Shown: in pieces, positions 45,741 through 56,959 of the stretch
How the letters are laid out: every line of letters begins with the position of its first letter
How positions within the stretch are numbered: position 1 is the stretch's first letter
Assembly (NCBI RefSeq): GCF_012489685.1
Contig: NC_080045.1
Coordinates: 8,581,648 to 8,645,647 of the forward strand
Origin: Lotus japonicus
Taxonomy: Eukaryota > Streptophyta > Magnoliopsida > Fabales > Fabaceae
DNA length: 64,000 nt
Reading direction: 5' to 3'
The notes under the pieces: generated by a model
The model's input: only the letters and a program-made list of their open reading frames with translations
Databases searched by the model: none
What the model was told of the DNA's origin: nothing
Position numbers and translations under genes: made by a program

Positions 45741-46943
45741 TTTTGTATCGTTACTTCCAACAACTTCTGTTATGGATCCATCGTCTGAACGACGTTTAAT
45801 AAGTGTGTTGGAGTCTTCAATTATATGTGGAGGTGTGTTTCGTTTAACACTTTTAGTGATTGTCTGCAAAACAAACATATTTTGAAATAGTGATGACCAA
45901 TGTCTAAAACAAACCTATTTGACAATAGTGATGACCAATACATCAATCAGAGATTTTACATTTGAATCGGAAATATCAAAATTCATTATGTAGATATAAA
46001 TAATCATTATTTAGCAATAAGAGTTTAAAATTTTACCTTTATTTTGAATTTTGAAATTATTTGTGGGTCCTTGCAAATTTTCAAGACGTTAAATGTTGAT
46101 TTAAATCACCTTCCGCATCTATCCTTCCCTTCAACCTTGAAAAGAAATTCCTTGTGCACTAAATCTACAATTTCTTGTGGGGGGTCTTCCATGTTCCCGG
46201 TCTACATTGAATTTAAATTAAAATGAAAAAATTAATATATTATGAATTAGTTGAGCAATGAAAATGTACCTTTTTTTGACATGACTATGTTTACCTTTTC
46301 CATTTTTTTCAATATCACGTTGCCTTTTTTGTTCATCAGATAATAACCTTCGCGATAAAAAACGGTAAACGTTGCAGATCCAGTATCATCAACAACATTA
46401 AGCAACAATTTGTACCTGATGTAAACATTAATAATTAAATAAACTGAATATTTTAAAAATTAATTTATCGAAATTGTAGATTATCGTATGGTAGGAGTGA
46501 CATGCTTGTTACATTTTTCACAATAATATTGTGCTCCGTCAGAGTATGTTGCTGAGTGACATTCACAGTTATTGTAATACTAATCATTTGTGCTCTAAAT
46601 TTTCTTAATCGTGGCATATATAATGAATATTGTACGCTGTAGAAATGAATAAATTGCAAAAAAAAATTCCTAGTTACAACTGATTGTTATATTAACAGTG
46701 ATGATAACTTATGTAAATGTAATACGTTTAAATGTAAATACTCAGTAACATGTTTTTTTAAATGGGAAATGATTGTACTTGATTTTGTTGTTATTTTTTT
46801 AGATATTAATTTATTTATAGAAAAAGTAATTAAATTTTTATAGTGTAAACTTTATTTTTCTAAAAGGAGGGATTATAGTGTCTACTGTTTTTATAACTCA
46901 ATATAAAACACACTATTTAAGATCCATTAAATACGTTTATATA

Positions 46944-46953
46944 GTAACAAAAA
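46944..46953 (+). mobile_element. 10-bp micro-retroinsertion with 15-bp target duplication
   Basis: The perfect repeat AAATACGTTTATATA at 46929-46943 and 46954-46968 flanks GTAAC followed by A (the A-run merges with the flank). GTAAC-An equals the tail class of the LINE at 4004. The site reads ATT/AAAT, close to the L1 endonuclease preference. Confidence 0.68.
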
Positions 46954-47210
46954 AAATACGTTTATATAAGAGTTTTTATATTTATTAAATGATAATTAAA
47001 ATACTCGTTAAAAGACCTTTAAGTAGCTTTTTTTTTTCTTTTTTAAATACGGTATTTACTTTTAAAGTTTTTTTTTAAAATTGATTAAAATTTAAATTTT
47101 TTTTAAAAAAATTAAATAAGTGTTCCATCATTTTTTTTACAAAAAAAATTAAAACGTTTTTTTTAAGCATTGAATATAGTAGCTGTTGTTTTAACTGTTG
47201 ACTATGAATT

Positions 47211-47228
47211 TTGTTTCAAAAAAAAAAT
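47211..47228 (+). mobile_element. 18-bp micro-retroinsertion with 15-bp target duplication
   Basis: The perfect repeat TGTTGACTATGAATT at 47196-47210 and 47229-47243 flanks TTGTTTC, ten A and T. TTTC-An equals the tail of the neighbouring LINE at 47487. Confidence 0.72.
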
Positions 47229-47874
47229 TGTTGACTATGAATTAATCTTTTTTAAAAATATTCAAAACGTGTATCAAGATCTTTTTGTCCTATTATAACA
47301 TTATGAATTTAAAGCAATTAAATTCAATGAAAGAGTATAAGAGTTTATGGTCTAATTAATTGATATTTTATCTCATTATTCATGTGATGTTAACTTTCCA
47401 TAATAGGTGATTATTAAATTAGTTTAATAAGTATTTAAGTTTGTAGTTAGTGTTTAAAAAACTCTAACCCCATGAATTTTGTATTTTTTTTTTTTGAAAA
47501 TGAAATGTATATTATTAATAGAAGCGCTTGAGCCAATAGCAAACCAAGCGAGAACCAAGTACAATCTGAACTGAACTCGAACGACCTATGAACAAGTTGG
47601 CCGAACAAAAATAAACCCACCACCATCCCACAAAATGGCATAAACGAAATCCCAAGATAGAGCCTCATTAAAACCTTGCTAGGCAAAACCCAATGAGAAA
47701 AAAGCCTAGCAAGGAAAAAGAGTACTACAATCTTGAGATAGCCATTCTGTACCCGAGTTCAATGATATTACATCCTGTAGCTCAATGCATTAAAACAAAT
47801 ACTCAAAAACTAAGACGTCCACTAGAAGCCGAAGCACCAACAGGTTCATCCCCAAGTATCCATTATGACCTCAA

Positions 47875-48193
47875 CCTTATTAATCAGCAAAACCAGCAAC
47901 AACATGTGTAAAAGACCTTCCATTTTCGCACCAGCAGCAACAGCAACAGCAGTTTTAAATTGACAGCAACAGCATCTGGTTTCTAACAGCAGCAACAACA
48001 CATTTCTTTTGACAGCAACAACAAGCATCAACATCCTTATTAATCAGCAAAACCAGCAACAAGATGTGTAAAAGAGCTTCCATTTTCGCACCAGCAGCAA
48101 CAACAACAGCAGTTTTAATTTGACACTAACAGCATCTGGTTTATGACAGCAACAACAACATATTTCTTTTGACAGCAACAACAAGCATCTACA
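47875..48193 (-). repeat. Two tandem copies of a 160-bp unit in the LINE 3' region
   Basis: Units 47875-48034 and 48035-48193 differ at few positions (for example CAACAACATG against CAACAAGATG). They are rich in CAGCAACAAC words; TGTTGTTGCTG on the LINE sense strand. Confidence 0.85.
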
Positions 48194-48503
48194 CCAGCAC
48201 TTAATACCAGCTTCAACAACAGCATATCAGCACAACAGCAAACACCAGTACAACAATAGCATCCAAAAGCTTTGGTTTTACACAACAGCAAACGCAGCAT
48301 GCACCAGGATCCATAACAGACCTGTCTCAACAACATAAAAACTCCACAATAGTACTAGCAGCAGCTATACACATCAACAATCACCCCCTTTAGACTTTCA
48401 ACTAAATACATGCTCCAAGCATTTTCCCCTTCAAGATCCTTTTCACCAACTCCAAAAAAGACTCAACTCTCGCCATTTTCCTCATCAGACCCCAAGCATC
48501 GGT

Positions 48504-48911
48504 CTAAACGACTCCAGAGGCCATCATTCCGACCAGAATACCAAGTGTACTCCCCGTTAAGTAGCGGTAGATAGATAAATGATTATCCTGGACATACTGC
48601 TGAAACACAGAATGATTAGAATTTGGTATTTGCAAAGTCAAGAAAATGAAGCTTGTATCCTTCACCACAGAAAGAACACATAAACTACTCTCCCTCCACA
48701 GACACATAAGGCCACCCATTGTCCCTGTAGAATGGACCTCCACATGATTCATTTGCACAGCTTGCGACCACTTGTCAATCAATCTCTGTCGCTGTTCATT
48801 CAATTTAGTTTTCTGCAGAAAAATAAGTTCAGGTTTTAAATGTTGAATTTCTTTTTTCACCGCCACCTCTTCAGAGTTCCTCCTAGCCCACGTACGTTCC
48901 AGGTGAGACAA
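48504..48911 (-). pseudogene. LINE ORF2 N-terminus: AP-type endonuclease, truncated
   Basis: The frame contains the EEP nuclease start AVKKEIQHLKPELIFLQKTK (with the catalytic Glu position read as Lys in QKTKL against the family's QETKL) and GGLMCLWRESSL. Beyond residue 110 another frame gives YSGRNDGLWSRLDRCLGSDE, which belongs near the end of the nuclease domain. The middle, with the catalytic GDFN segment, is therefore deleted and the frame is shifted. It is not functional. Confidence 0.7.
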
Positions 48912-48923
48912 GGCCCCGACATG

Positions 48924-51339
48924 TCAATTGAGATGTGGGTGGTTCTCGCGCATTTGCGCTTCCAACCCTCTTAGTATCAAAGCTTCCGATCCATGTGGTT
49001 TAAGGCCTAATTGCTTGCCAATCAACCAAACTCTTTGCACCCGTGTCGTCACACCATCCTCTCCCGGCACCGGCTCCAAGTAATCCATAGGCAGAGCTAC
49101 AAGCTTATTCTTACTTCCTAATGGTCGCCCCCTTTGAGAGCTCTTTTTGGATGATGTTGTGTTTGGGGAATTCTGGACTTCTTGAGTGCTGGGCTCCAAA
49201 CCCGCAAGAGGCAGCAGAGGCTTCTGAGGCGTCTGAGGTGACTGTTCTTCACGCAATAGAGGAAAGATGGAGGAGCTTGGAGGATTCTGTCTTATGATTT
49301 GGTGTGGTGATGTGCGAAAGAAAATAGCACGCTCGTTGGGGGTTTGTGCGTGGTTTTTTTCCTTTGCTGCAGAAGTTGGCGAACTTGTTGCGAACTTGAA
49401 TAAGTTTTTTTTGTTGCAAAAACTGGGAGGCAAACACGTCCTTAGCTGTTGTTGTTGCTGAAAATTTTGTGGGTCCCAATAAGTTGAAGAAAGTGGCCCT
49501 TGATAATTCTGAAACAAATCCTGGGCATTGAATGAAAATCCTGTAGCCGAAATTTTTTTCTCAACATTAGTAATAGAATATCCAAAATCATTTAAACAAA
49601 TTTGATTTCCTTTTATTTTTATTCCTTCTGCACTTATATTTTTTCTCCACCCCTTAATTTCCTCCAACGTATATCCTGACTCAATCAACACCTGTAACTG
49701 CTCCTTCATCTCCTCTCCTCCATTGATGGGCACGTTCAAAACTTTTGAATTTGAATTTTGAACAGCCGCTCATGTATGCCCCTGACTCGCCGGCAGCGAC
49801 TGCTTCGCCGCTACCTCCGGCGAGATGTTTAGGCCGCAAGTCACCGAACCACCACTTGTAGTGCGTGCTTCTTCTCCTCCTTCCCTCTGTGCACCCACAT
49901 CAGCCTCAAGGACATGGAGGCCTTCCATTAATCCGTCCCTGTAGACCTTGTCTTCTTCTCCTGATTCTACATCAACTGCAGATTCATATCCCTTGTCAAA
50001 ACAATCTGCAGGGAGTTGAGCTTCATCAGCATCGCGGTCATCGTTGTTAACGGAATCATCATCTGAACCATCATCCTCTTCCGAATTATATATCTTCCAC
50101 GGCGTAGCCGGCATGGATTCGACCTTGCCATAATCAAAAGCGGATTCATCTTTCTCTACCAATATAATACATGATGTCCCGTCGACGTCCACTGACATGG
50201 TAAAACATTGGAGAAGCGGATGGTGCATACGCACCAGTATGCGCGCAAAATCAACCCTATGACGTTGTTTTGTTGCAATATCTGAAGTCACGAAATTTCC
50301 CAATCTATTCCCAACGACTGAAAAAAAACTCTTCGGTCCATAATCCCATGGGGACTTGCCACAATCGAATCCAAACAAGTTGTGCTTGACCAAAAGTAAA
50401 CAAAGAACATGGTCGAATCCCAGAGAGCTTTTGTTCCAGAAAGAGTCTGCACTCCGCTAAAGTTTCCTCCATCTCTTCTTTATTTTCAAACTCTAAAATC
50501 ACCTCATCTGCACCAAGCGGGACGAGACAAAAATTGTACATACCAATTCGGGCAAGTTCGTCCTGTATAATGTCAACTGGCTTGTCTTCAAGTATGCGAG
50601 CTTGGGCACACCGTTAAACCCAAGCTACGTCCAAATCAGATTCAGAGAGACGGACCTGACAAGCAACTGAACCTTTTACACCATCCTTTGGCTGAAGAGA
50701 AGCACCATCAAATTTAGGCACACTCTCTTTGACAGAAGTCTGGTGATTTTGCTTTGCTTTGGGACGCCAAATTTTTCCTTGAACCTGAGTGAGTTTGCCA
50801 ACTGGGGCGGCTGCCTTGGTCGACCTAGAGGCTTTCTGGATCCTAGCTTTTTGCACAACGAGATAATTGCCTTCTAATCTCAGACCGTTGAACATCCGGA
50901 TTGCCTTCCACGCCTCCTCATCATTCTGGAAACGCACAAATCCAAAGCGGAAGCGACGTTGATATTTCTTTTTTTGCTGGATAAATACGTGCCGGATCCT
51001 CCCTGCTTTCTGAAAAAATGTTCTTAAACTCTGATGCGTCATCCTTTCTCCCAAACCATCCACAAAAACAGAAAAAGAATCTCTCCATTGTTTGGATCCT
51101 TTACTGTCAATACTTGCTGTCATAGGATGCCTACCTTGCTGCTGTCCAGATTTAAACGCATGCTCCTCCAGGTTTTGTTGAAACTTCATTGTTCCCTTAT
51201 GATCATAACGTTGCGGCTGCTGTTTCATACCAGAATTCGCTGACTGCTCTCTCCTGAATCCACCAAAACCTCCTTGACCATGAGCTCCTCCATTCTGCCA
51301 TTGCCATAAGGGAACATGCCCCAAACTTTGCTGCTGCAC
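48924..51339 (-). pseudogene. LINE ORF1 with RNA recognition motif, broken into several frames
   Basis: 51339-50614 starts with a Gln/Gly-rich segment. It then carries an RRM (residues about 85-165: FSVFVDGLGERM as RNP2, RFRFGFVRF as RNP1, NYLVVQKARI). Later frames at 50541-50305, 50393-49770 (ILVRMHHPLLQCFTMSVDV, acidic region) and 49739-48924 (ending RVWLIGKQLGLKPHG) cover the rest. Stops and shifts lie at about 50614, 50350 and 49770. RRM in place of the zinc knuckle is the known feature of BNR-type plant L1 LINEs. The product would bind LINE RNA. Confidence 0.75.
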
Positions 51340-53039
51340 TCGCCTGGAATTCCAGGGATAGTGTCCCTGTCGCTGCCTTGGATGGTTGTCCTCCCTATGC
51401 CGTGCAAAATGAGTCGTCAGTCGCCTCCTTGGCCGCTGCCACCGTGTCGGAGGTTCCCTGCCAGAGCTTCTCTCTCTCCTCTCATTTTATGAATTTTGTA
51501 TTTAAAATGCATTTTTGTTTAGTGTACTAACATTAAATATTTATCTACTAATTTAATAATTTATTCATTAATACTAAGTTAATAATATAATAAGTAATTG
51601 TTTTATTTAATTAAAACATTGAATGAAAATCAATGTCTGTTTTTTTTAATAAAAAAATGTCTCAGAAATTAAATTAAAAGTGATGAGAACATATCGATCT
51701 GCAAGTAACCAAATTTTTAATATTTGTGCTTGGGAAAAGCGTCAGGAACTCATCTTTTTCAGTAACGTTTAATCTTTCAATCACAACGTTCATTACTTGA
51801 GTATGAACTGCTTCACACTCAAATAATCTGCGAAAAAACAAAAATTATGTTGTTATTTGTCATCTAAATTTGTTCAAAGTAATATGAAATCCACAGTACA
51901 TACATACCTTTCTCTGTAAGACACTGCTTGTGGAATGTCAGGATTGAACATTACTTTAGTGCAGTTTAACCCAGCAGTTAGTTTATATTCCCCTGGAAAA
52001 AAAATTAGCGATAAATTGTAAGTTTAAGTTTGAACGTGTTGATTTATTATATAGAAATTTATGTTTGTTTGTTGCTCAAAATAATTAAATGTACCTTGAT
52101 GAATTGTTACAACTCCCAACAATATGATAATAACAACATGTTTGTGGTCTTTTGAATTTAGAAGTGCATCCAATTCGTCAACAAATTAGCCGTATAAAAA
52201 CATTTAATTTTTTTGATGGAAAAAATTAAATAAAAGTTGTTAACTTTCTTCCGTAGGAATTTATAGAAATTAATAATACTAATTTGTTATTGATAAAAGC
52301 AAATTTACCCTTGAGATTCAATTTCAATGTCTCTGCTCTGCGTATGGACTCTGTTCCGCTCAAATTCGTTGTAATATCTGACGTGCGTTACTTCTCCCAT
52401 AACATCTATTTAATGGTAATGTCAATACATGGAAGTGTTGATGTATTTGAAGTTATTTAAATGAAGGTATTTACATACCAACTAAGAACCGCTTATCAAA
52501 GTCAGGATTTAGAATTTCGTGCACGTTGTCAAATATCAGATCACGCATAGGAAACACATCTTTATTATATCGAACCATCCTTGTCCTACTTTGCAAGTGT
52601 ATCTTGTAGATATGCCTAGATGCACTAAGACCTCGGAAATTATGCCATACCCAGAAATATTCAAAACGCTATACCAAACATTCCGTGATTCTGTTGGCAA
52701 AACGTTCATGAAGGTTACGCCTACACTCTGAATGGATTGTTTGACCGTGGAAATGAAGGAGTTACATATGAATTTATGTCCGTGAATTAAATTAAAATAC
52801 AATTACATATTTAATAATAGCAAAATTGTTTCTGGTTTACATACCTTTCGATCCACCAACAACAGATTATAGAACGAACTGTCGTGTCCTTCCTCATCTT
52901 CTTCCTCCTCTTCTTCAGCAAACCACACCCTTATTACTCGAACGACAATAGTCCAATCATGTGCTAAAGGAGTTAGTTGGTCAAGTAGGCTATAGTTCGG
53001 ATTCATGATGCATGGAAGTTTTGGAGACGAAAACTAACG

Positions 53040-55400
53040 TCTGTTGATTTTGGCCTGAACTTGTGTATCAAAGGAGATGTATATTAAAGTATATATATAG
53101 GCTTATTGCTCTTCTTTGATTCCTAATTGATTTTGTTTTGATTTTTTTTTTGGTTGAATCTCGAATTTTTATTAGTATAAGTTGAAAATTTTTAAAATTT
53201 AATGCGTTATTCAATTTTTTACTTGATTCCGAATTTTTCATTTATGTATGTAGGTTTTATTTACTTAATTAACGCCCATAATTTTGTATAATTAATGTAT
53301 ATAATCAAGTAATTGTAATTAAGGAATTATTACTAAGTTGTTGCTTGATTTTTTAAAAATAAATCTATGTAATTAATGTTCTTAATTGTGATGGATGAAT
53401 TTTAAAATTAAATAATGTTATTAATTTTTTTAATTCTAATTTAAAAGTATTTTTATTCGATTTTCCTAAATAGCAGTGAACGGTTTTAAGGAAAGATATT
53501 TTTAAGGAATATTTGTTAAAAATAATTGAATGTAATTAATGCGTTTTTCGTGGTAATCGGTACTATCGGATTTTATGCATGCCTTTGGTTCACTCGGCTC
53601 ATATACTCCTCAGTCAAAATTGATTAGTTATAGCCTGTCAGCGGCTTGGATTAGTCTACAACACTTCTTAAAGGATGAAGAACGGATTGTGTAAGGATTT
53701 TGAAATTCATGTACTCACTCTATCTTGTTCAGATGTAACCTATTTTATGCAATTTTGAATTGTGATGTCAACTATTCTTTGTTTCAGTATCATTTTAATT
53801 GCCTTTGTCAAAGTAGGCTTTTTTCTGTGGTAGATCAGATATACCATTTGGACAGAATTGTAATCTCAACAATTGGGTGGGCATATGATGAATGAATGAG
53901 TCTTTAACTTAAAAAAAAATGCAGTTAGACTATTTTGTTATTTTGAATTTAATGTACTTTATCGCGTTATTAATGCAATAAATTTGGTATATTTTTAATA
54001 AATATGGTTTTTTTACGCATTAAAGGTTGAAAAATACTTTTATTTAAATTTTAATTTTTTAAATGCTAAATATTATAAATGCGCTTGATTATATATTGAC
54101 TAAAAGTTAATGCAGAAAAAAAAATCATTAAATGCGTGACTAATATTTTTTTGTAAACGTAACTTAAATTATATGATTAAATCATTGTAATTAAGGAAAT
54201 AAAATAAATTTTGTCATGAACTTTTAAAGATAAATCATCCGAATTAATGAAAAACTTTTATGGATTCATTCTAAAAATAATTGAACGTAATTAATGCAGT
54301 TAAACTATTTTGTTATTTTCAATTTATTTTACAGTACGTCGTAATTAATGCAATAAATTTGGAATAAATGATGGTTATTACTATTTTTACCCATTAAAAC
54401 TTAATTAAATTATAATTTCTTTGTAGTTAAGTAGTTTTTTTAGTAATAGGGGAGTAACTGCAGTTAAATAAATTTTATTTTATTTTATAAATTTTAATAA
54501 TCAAATTGTTAAAAAAAATCAAGCATTAAATCAAGTTTTTTTTTTACCAATAAAGGTTGAAAAATACCTTTTTTAAAATTTTAATTTTTAAATGTTAAAA
54601 ATCATAAATGCGCTTGATTATTAATTGACTAAAAGTTAATGCAGTAAAAAATCATTAAATGCATGACTAATTTCACGTTTAAGCATTAATTAAAGTATAT
54701 AATTAAATCATTGTGTTTTCAAAAGAGAAAAAATCTAATGAAATCATTGTAATTAAAGAAATAAAATTAATTTTGTCATGAATTTTTAAAGATTAGTCAG
54801 CTGAATTAATGATAAACTTTAACTGATTCATTATAAAAATAATTGAACGTAATTAATGCTGTTAAACTATTTTGTTCTTTTGTATTTATTTTAGAATATC
54901 TAGTTATTAATGCAATAAATTTGGAATATTTATAATAAGTGATGTTTATTCATTTTTTAACGCATTTAAGTATTAATTAAATTATAATTTCATTATAGTT
55001 ATGTAATTTTTTTTTTGAACAGGAGTACGCCATTGAATGAAATTATAAGTAATTAAAATTTGAGAAATTTTATTTTCTAAAGTTTAGTAATCAAATTGTT
55101 AAAAAAAAGTCAAGCATTAAATAAATTTTTTTTCAAAATAAAGTTGAAAAATACGTTTATTTAAATTTCAATTTTTAAATACAAAAACACATAAATGCGC
55201 GTGATTATTTAATGAATTAAAGTAAATGTAGGAAAAAGTCATCAAAATGCGTTTATTAATTTGTAATGTGAGAAGTTATGATTTTTAATCACTCCTTTAA
55301 TTTATTTCTTTATTATTAAATTCGCAGTGTAATATGTTTCAATACGATTGTTCAACAATATTTTTGGACAATTAGTAAAGAAGCAAAACGTATAAAGAAA
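53040..55400. repeat. AT-rich tandem array, about 560-bp unit
   Basis: Three related units begin near 53920, 54295 and 54855. Each starts with a variant of GCAGTTAAACTATTTTGTT, followed by TTAATGCAATAAATTTGG, and the longer ones also contain AAGTTGAAAAATAC and ATAAATGCGC. Spacing is about 560 bp between the last two. The first unit is shorter. Further decayed copies precede 53543. No coding sequence is seen. Confidence 0.65.
53543..53917 (+). mobile_element. A-tailed retro-insertion of about 375 bp inside the tandem array
   Basis: Comparison with the sister unit (TAATTAATGCAGTTAAAC at about 54284) shows that this segment interrupts ...AATGC/AGTTAG. It ends in nine A, and AATGC (53538-53542, 53918-53922) may be the duplication. 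The body (CACTCGGCTCATATACTCC...) resembles a LINE 3' UTR but has no coding match. Confidence 0.5.
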
Positions 55401-56290
55401 ACCAATAATAACAACAACATAAAATAGAATTGCTAAGCAAATTAAATAATGTCGTCAAAACTAAAATCTGGCAATCACATTTGACTAATTTATGTAAATT
55501 TGTGATGCCTCATAAATTTTACCGTCATACAAATTTCATAAAATTCAAAATTATTTAGGTTTTGAATTGGAAAACTTCAGAAAAATCAACATCCGAGAAA
55601 CATGTAAATTCTTTTAGAGACTTCCCATTAGACTGAAGATGCTTGTATATTTGTAACAAATGATCGGAATTAATTTTGTTATGCATTAAAATGAACGTCA
55701 ATTTTTTTTTTACAGTTAACGACCTTCTTGAATGTAAGTGAACGTAATTTTTTTTGTTACACATTTGTTTTTTGAAACTGGTTACAAAGTTAATTGTAAT
55801 GTAATTACAATAATGTTGTTTCCCTTTTTAATAAACAATAGTAAAAAACATTCAAGAATTAAAATAATTTTTTGTTTCTATAAATTAAAGTTTGATAAAG
55901 ACCTTGATTTAACATTTTGAATTTTAAAAATAGGAAATAGGTGTTATTATTAATTAACTAAAATTTAATATAGAAAAAAAATCATTAAATGCGTGACTAT
56001 GTACTCTTTTTATAAAAAATGATTGAGCTATACTAATCATTGTTTTTATCAATGTCTAAAAATCAAAAAAAAAAGTTCAAGTTCGTGTGATGCAGCCCTT
56101 AAGAAACAAAACAGATCGTCATAATAGTATTGACAAAGGAATTAGGTTTATCATAGTGAAGAACAGAAACAAAGTTCATCAAAATTTCACTACAACTCAA
56201 ATGCTAAATTTGCTGGAATTTATGAAGACAATTGAGTCTTCATTCTGTTAAGGTGAAGACAACGATCTAGGAGCGTTACTCCACCATTAA
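55401..56290. other. Intergenic AT-rich DNA
   Basis: No domain-bearing ORF. 56080-56290 is the 3' flank of the RPA-like fragment. Confidence 0.45.
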
Positions 56291-56297
56291 ATCTCCT

Positions 56298-56950
56298 TCA
56301 AATAGCTGCTCGATAAAAAGTTCTGGTTGGACCAAATATTGCAGCTATATATCTGTCAGTAGTGCCTACATCGGTGAACAACATATATATTTTATAAATT
56401 AAGAAATAACTAAATAGTAAATTTGAAAACACTAATTTGGCAATGAAAAATTGTACACGCAATATACCTGGGTGCGTCTTTACTTTTCCAAGCGGAATCA
56501 AAAACACTACTCCGTGTGCATGACCAGTGGAGACGAAATCAATGTATTCGTCTACAAAGTTCCTTATCAAAGCCCATTTTATTTTGGCTCTACAAAATCA
56601 AATAATGAAATACATTAGACTTTTCGGTCTTAAAAAAAAGATTGAAATTATTTTCACATCAAGGCCAATACGCTTACCCTGCTGCAGAAAGCTCAAATTG
56701 AACGATCTTCTTGACATTTCCATGAACATTGTATTCTTGAACTCTTCCAACTTTAGTTAAAACTCCAATTACATCTATAATTTTTAAAAATCAGAAAAAT
56801 ATAGAATGAATGTAAACATAAAAGGAAAAAAGAATTAACAAAGTCTCACCGATTAAACAGTTGTAGCCGACATCTAGGTTTAGGACATCGGGTAATCGGA
56901 TAAAAGAGTAGAGTGAGCGACTTATGGGAAAATCATTAATTTGATGGAAC
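56298..56950 (-). pseudogene. Second RPA70-like fragment (OB-fold B region)
   Basis: Four minus-strand exon-like segments. About 56945-56850 gives FPISRSLYSFIRLPDVLNLD...GYNCLIG. 56780-56680 gives DVIGVLTKVGRVQEYNVHG. 56590-56465 gives AKIKWALIRNFVDEYIDFVS...VVFLIPLGKVKTHPG. 56370-56298 ends FGPTRTFYRAAI-stop. This is the order of the OB-B fold in RPA large subunits and parallels 52395-52095 of the other copy. The N-terminal OB fold and zinc ribbon are absent, so it is partial. It may be a short paralogue or a pseudogene. Confidence 0.6.
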
Positions 56951-56959
56951 CAAGTATCA

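Larger units (their letters stand above)
47487..51488 (-). mobile_element. RRM-ORF1 LINE (BNR-like L1 subclade) lacking reverse transcriptase, 4.0 kb
   Basis: The exact 15-bp duplication ATGAATTTTGTATTT is at 47472-47486 and 51489-51503, with the A-tail at the left edge. The integration site reads TTTT/AAAT, as preferred by L1 endonucleases. On the minus strand it has a 5' leader, ORF1 with an RRM, the start of ORF2 (endonuclease), then a jump to an unusual TGCTGTTG-rich 3' region and tail. RT, zf-RVT and RNase H are missing. Both ends are intact, so either the deletion came after insertion or a defective RNA was mobilised. Confidence 0.85.
45750..53006 (-). pseudogene. RPA70-like (replication protein A large-subunit-like) gene, multi-exon, interrupted and broken
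   Basis: RPA large subunits bind single-stranded DNA through OB folds. Exon 1 (53006-52845) reads MNPNYSLLDQLTPLAHDWTI and ends at donor AAAG/GTATGT. OB-fold A follows (about 52790-52490: RHIYKIHLQSRTRMVRYNKD), then OB-fold B (52395-52095: DVMGEVTHVRYYN, DELDALLNSKDHKHVVIIIL) and YKLTAGLNCTKVMFNPD (51990-51905). After a LINE of 4 kb in an intron come the zinc ribbon (46600-46490: CECHSATYSDGAQYYCEKCN), YKLLLNVVDDTGSATFTV (46425-46300) and C-terminal exons to about 45750 (KRRSDDGSITEV). In-frame stops at 52671-52669 and 46108-46106, and a frame change in OB-A, indicate a pseudogene. RPA-like ORFs are common on plant Helitrons, but I could not fix Helitron ends here. Confidence 0.75.

Noticed and set aside
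49865..50050. Plus-strand ORFs opposite the LINE ORF1
   Set aside because: They are shadows of the acidic ORF1 region on the minus strand and have no features of their own.
54705..54750. AAATCATTGT repeat flanking an A-rich 26-bp segment as another micro-insertion
   Set aside because: The flank is only 10 bp and AT-rich, and the A-run is not at the edge of the segment.
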